Assembly (NCBI GenBank): GCA_023392975.1
Contig: JAEWNA010000347.1
Location: 1 to 7,617, forward strand
Length of the DNA: 7,617 bases
From: Pseudomonadota bacterium
GTDB lineage: Bacteria; Pseudomonadota; Gammaproteobacteria; Xanthomonadales; Xanthomonadaceae
Reading direction: 5' to 3'
In this document: positions 5,525 to 7,617 of the stretch, piece after piece
How the letters are laid out: every line of letters begins with the position of its first letter
How positions within the stretch are numbered: the stretch's first letter is position 1
Position numbers and translations under genes: made by a program
Notes under the pieces: model-generated
What the model saw: only the letters and a program-made list of their open reading frames with translations
Database searches by the model: none
What the model was told of the DNA's origin: nothing

Positions 5525-6958
5525 ATGCGTCAGAAGCTGTCGTGGTCCCTCGCCGCCGCGGTCGCGGCGATGTCCTCCGCCCTCGGCGCCGCCCCGCCGC
5601 CCGAGACCCGCATCCCGGACGCGGCCATGGCCACCGCGGCACAGCTGCGCGAGACCGCGCTGCGCGACCGCACCGCGTGGGACGCGGTCGAATCGCTGAC
5701 CACCGAAGTCGGTCCGCGCCTCGCCGGCAGCGAGGCCGATGCCCGCGCCGTGGCCTGGGCCGAGGCGAAGTTCCGCGCACTGGGTTACGACAAGGTCTGG
5801 CGCCAGGAAGTCACCTTCCCGAAGTGGGAACGCCGCAGCGAATCCGGCGCCGTGCTCGGCGCGCACGCGCAGCCGCTGCATCTGACTGCACTCGGCGGCA
5901 GCCCGGGCGGCACGGTCGAAGGCGAGGTGGTGCGCTTCGCCAATCTCGCCGCGCTGGAGGCCGCACCCGCCGGCTCGCTCGCCGGCAAGATCGCGTTCGT
6001 CGACTACACGATGGCCCGCGCCCGCGACGGTGCCGGCTACGGTGAAGGCAGCAAGGTCCGCACCCGCGGCCCGTCGGCGGCGATCCGCGCCGGCGCCGCG
6101 GCCTACGTGATGCGCTCGGCCGGCACCGACCAGCACCGCAATCCGCACACCGGCATCACCCGCTTCGACGACGGCCTGACGCCGATCCCGTCGGCCGCGC
6201 TGTCGGTACCCGACGCCGAGCAGCTTGCGCGCCTCGTCGCGCTGGGCGCGCCGGTGCGCATCCGCGTCGCGCTGGACTGCGGCTGGGACGGCACCGCGAC
6301 CTCGTACAACGTGATCGGCGAGGTCACCGGCAGCGACCGCAGGCTGCGCGACGAAGTCGTCGTGATCGGCGGCCACCTCGATTCCTGGGATCTCGGCACC
6401 GGCGCGATCGACGACGGCGCCGGCGTCGCCATCGGCATGGGTGCGGGCCGCCTGATCGCGCAGTTGCCGAAGGCGCAGCGCCCGCCGCGCACGATCCGGG
6501 TGATCGCCTTCGCCAACGAGGAGCAGGGCCTGTACGGCGGCAAGGCCTACGCCGACGCGCAGAAGCCGAACGTCGCGAAGCACCAGATGGTGGCCGAGAG
6601 CGATTTCGGCGCCGGCCGCATCTACGCCTTCGCCACCAGCGCGCCGCCGAATGCGCAGGCCGCCGCCGCGCGCATCGCCGAAGCGCTGAAGCCGCTGGGG
6701 ATCGAGGCCGTGGCCGACGGCCATCCTGCGTCGGACGTGGGCGCGATCGCCGCCGAAGGCGCAGCGTGGGCCGCGCTCAAGCAGGACGGCACCGACTACT
6801 TCGACCTGCACCACACGCCGGACGACACGCTCGACAAGATCGACCCGGACGCGCTGGCGCAGAACACCGCGGCGTATGCGGTGTTTGCCTATCTCGCCGC
6901 CTCGGCCGACGGCGGTTTCGGCAGCGCGCTGAAGCCGGCCGACGCCGCGAAGCCCTGA
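5525..6958 (+). CDS. Secreted M28-family zinc metallopeptidase (carboxypeptidase Q-like)
   Basis: This 477-residue exported peptidase is predicted to remove residues from peptides in the periplasm or outside the cell. The Sec signal is MRQK followed by an Ala-rich hydrophobic core ending near ALGAA (about residues 18-23). A propeptide-like segment follows, then the catalytic fold interrupted by a protease-associated (PA) insertion at about 130-250. The dinuclear zinc site is intact: H284 (with D286) in GGHLDSWDLG, bridging D296 in AIDDGAG, catalytic E332 and ligand E333 in FANEEQGLYGG, D360 in AESDFGAG, and H430 in LHHTPDDT. The motif set matches the carboxypeptidase Q or plasma glutamate carboxypeptidase branch, and the length is normal. 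The ATG at 5525 is chosen because it gives the signal peptide and has GGGAGA (5512-5517) seven bases upstream; the in-frame ATG at 5438 does neither. An RebB-family gene follows after 56 nt with no visible terminator. Confidence 0.93.
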   Translation: MRQKLSWSLAAAVAAMSSALGAAPPPETRIPDAAMATAAQLRETALRDRTAWDAVESLTTEVGPRLAGSEADARAVAWAEAKFRALGYDKVWRQEVTFPKWERRSESGAVLGAHAQPLHLTALGGSPGGTVEGEVVRFANLAALEAAPAGSLAGKIAFVDYTMARARDGAGYGEGSKVRTRGPSAAIRAGAAAYVMRSAGTDQHRNPHTGITRFDDGLTPIPSAALSVPDAEQLARLVALGAPVRIRVALDCGWDGTATSYNVIGEVTGSDRRLRDEVVVIGGHLDSWDLGTGAIDDGAGVAIGMGAGRLIAQLPKAQRPPRTIRVIAFANEEQGLYGGKAYADAQKPNVAKHQMVAESDFGAGRIYAFATSAPPNAQAAAARIAEALKPLGIEAVADGHPASDVGAIAAEGAAWAALKQDGTDYFDLHHTPDDTLDKIDPDALAQNTAAYAVFAYLAASADGGFGSALKPADAAKP

Positions 6959-7014
6959 TCGCCTCAGCACGACGCAGTTCCCCGACACCACCCACCAGGA
7001 TCAAGGACAGACCC

Positions 7015-7617
7015 ATGGCCTTCCCGACCGCCGTCAATTCGCAGATCACCGATGCCATCACCCAGGCCAACGTCAAGGTCATCGGTGAATCGCCGGCCAT
7101 GGCGATGGGCCAGATCTACCAGTCGCTCGCACACTCGACGGGCCTCCTGTTCGAGAACGCCGTCAGCGCCCAGCAGCAACAGGCCATCGCGGCACAGGCG
7201 GCCACGAACCAGGGCGTGATCCAGATCTACAGCGTCGATACCATGGCCGGCGCGATGGCCACCGAAAAGATCGCGCAGAGCGACGTGCCCGACAACATGA
7301 TGAGCCTGCTGACCGCGCTGAAGGCCGCGAGCGCGCAGCCCGCCCCGAAGGCGATGGCGGCGTCGCCCGAAGCAGAGGTCGCGAGCACCGGAACGGACGA
7401 CGCGTCGACGGCCACGGCCGGGCCCGCGTCGGACGACGCCGGCGCACACGGCATCGCCCAGCAGGTCCGGGATGCGGTCCTCTTCACCAACGAGACCGTG
7501 CTCGGCAGCAACAAGGCCTTCATCGCGGGCCTGCATGCCGCGGTCGAGGCGATGGCGCATGCGCTTGAGACGATCAACCGCAGCGCACACGAGGCCCGCA
7601 TCGACGTCCTGCAGGAG
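7015..7617 (+). CDS. RebB-family R-body protein with tandem RebB-like units, 3'-truncated by window edge
   Basis: The first 201 residues are visible with no stop before the window ends. The N-terminus (MAFPTAVNSQITDAITQANV) and the following VIGESPAMAMGQIYQSLA are typical of the RebB or killing-trait family, whose members build the R-body ribbons of Caedibacter and are found in many proteobacteria. A first unit covers about residues 1-103, including QQQQ, AATNQGV and IYSVDTMAGAMATEKI. A low-complexity Ala/Ser/Thr/Asp/Pro linker spans about 104-145. From residue 146 a second, diverged unit appears: Q10/Q150, D13/D153, N19/N159, V22/V162, G24/G164, A28/A168, G32/G172 and N48/N188 line up without gaps at a constant 140-residue offset. 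Known Reb proteins are mostly about 100 residues, so this double form is unusual. The start has AAGGA (7003-7007) seven bases upstream. Hand counts on three lines give about 65% GC, lower than the roughly 75% of the M28 gene. Function in R-body assembly is inferred from family membership. Confidence 0.85.
   Translation, partial: MAFPTAVNSQITDAITQANVKVIGESPAMAMGQIYQSLAHSTGLLFENAVSAQQQQAIAAQAATNQGVIQIYSVDTMAGAMATEKIAQSDVPDNMMSLLTALKAASAQPAPKAMAASPEAEVASTGTDDASTATAGPASDDAGAHGIAQQVRDAVLFTNETVLGSNKAFIAGLHAAVEAMAHALETINRSAHEARIDVLQE

Noticed and set aside
5468..6991. A 507-codon open frame on the minus strand covering the M28 gene
   Set aside because: It is a mirror of the high-GC coding strand. 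Its translation is Arg/Ala/Gly/Val-rich with no family motifs, while the plus-strand frame has a complete M28 zinc site.
6964..7590. A minus-strand frame opposite the RebB gene
   Set aside because: The plus frame has an RebB-family N-terminus and a Shine-Dalgarno sequence; the antisense frame is compositionally a shadow.
1..7617. CRISPR array, insertion sequence or prophage
   Set aside because: No regularly spaced repeats, transposase or phage genes were seen on either strand.

Overview
The base composition is very high in GC, genes are packed tightly, and the gene content is typical of a gammaproteobacterium. I infer a member of the Xanthomonadaceae/Lysobacteraceae (Lysobacter, Luteimonas or Stenotrophomonas-like). 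The inference rests on a coaX-SPOR gene pair, a tRNA-Thr(UGU), an MscL very close to the E. coli protein, and an RebB-family gene. No decisive taxonomic marker such as rRNA is present.

Layout, left to right. Positions 1-1121 hold the 3' part of a type III pantothenate kinase gene (coaX), coupled by an ATGA overlap to a membrane-anchored SPOR-like protein. Positions 1122-2519 hold a promoter, a complete tRNA-Thr(UGU), a complete arginase gene starting only 24 nt after the tRNA CCA, and a small protein with two CxxC pairs. Positions 2544-3758 are read leftward: a small Rieske ferredoxin-like protein, followed by a secreted protein built from two similar four-cysteine repeats. From a divergent control region at about 3774-3834, a small membrane protein reads rightward. 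It is followed by an FAH-family acylpyruvase-like enzyme (4188-4922), mscL (5000-5407) with a strong hairpin terminator, a secreted M28 metallopeptidase (5525-6958), and an RebB-family gene that runs off the right edge (7015 to beyond 7617).

Most of the window is ordinary chromosomal housekeeping and metabolism: CoA synthesis, arginine breakdown to ornithine and urea, acylpyruvate or oxaloacetate-type hydrolysis, osmotic safety valve and periplasmic peptide breakdown. I see no insertion sequence, CRISPR array or prophage. No gap between genes exceeds 300 bases.

The most unusual item is the RebB-family gene at the right edge. Reb proteins are the building blocks of R-bodies, the coiled protein ribbons known from Caedibacter and predicted in many proteobacteria. 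Here the usual roughly 100-residue unit is followed by an Ala/Ser/Thr/Asp-rich linker and then what looks like a second, diverged copy of the same unit, 140 residues later. It may mark the start of an R-body locus lying to the right.
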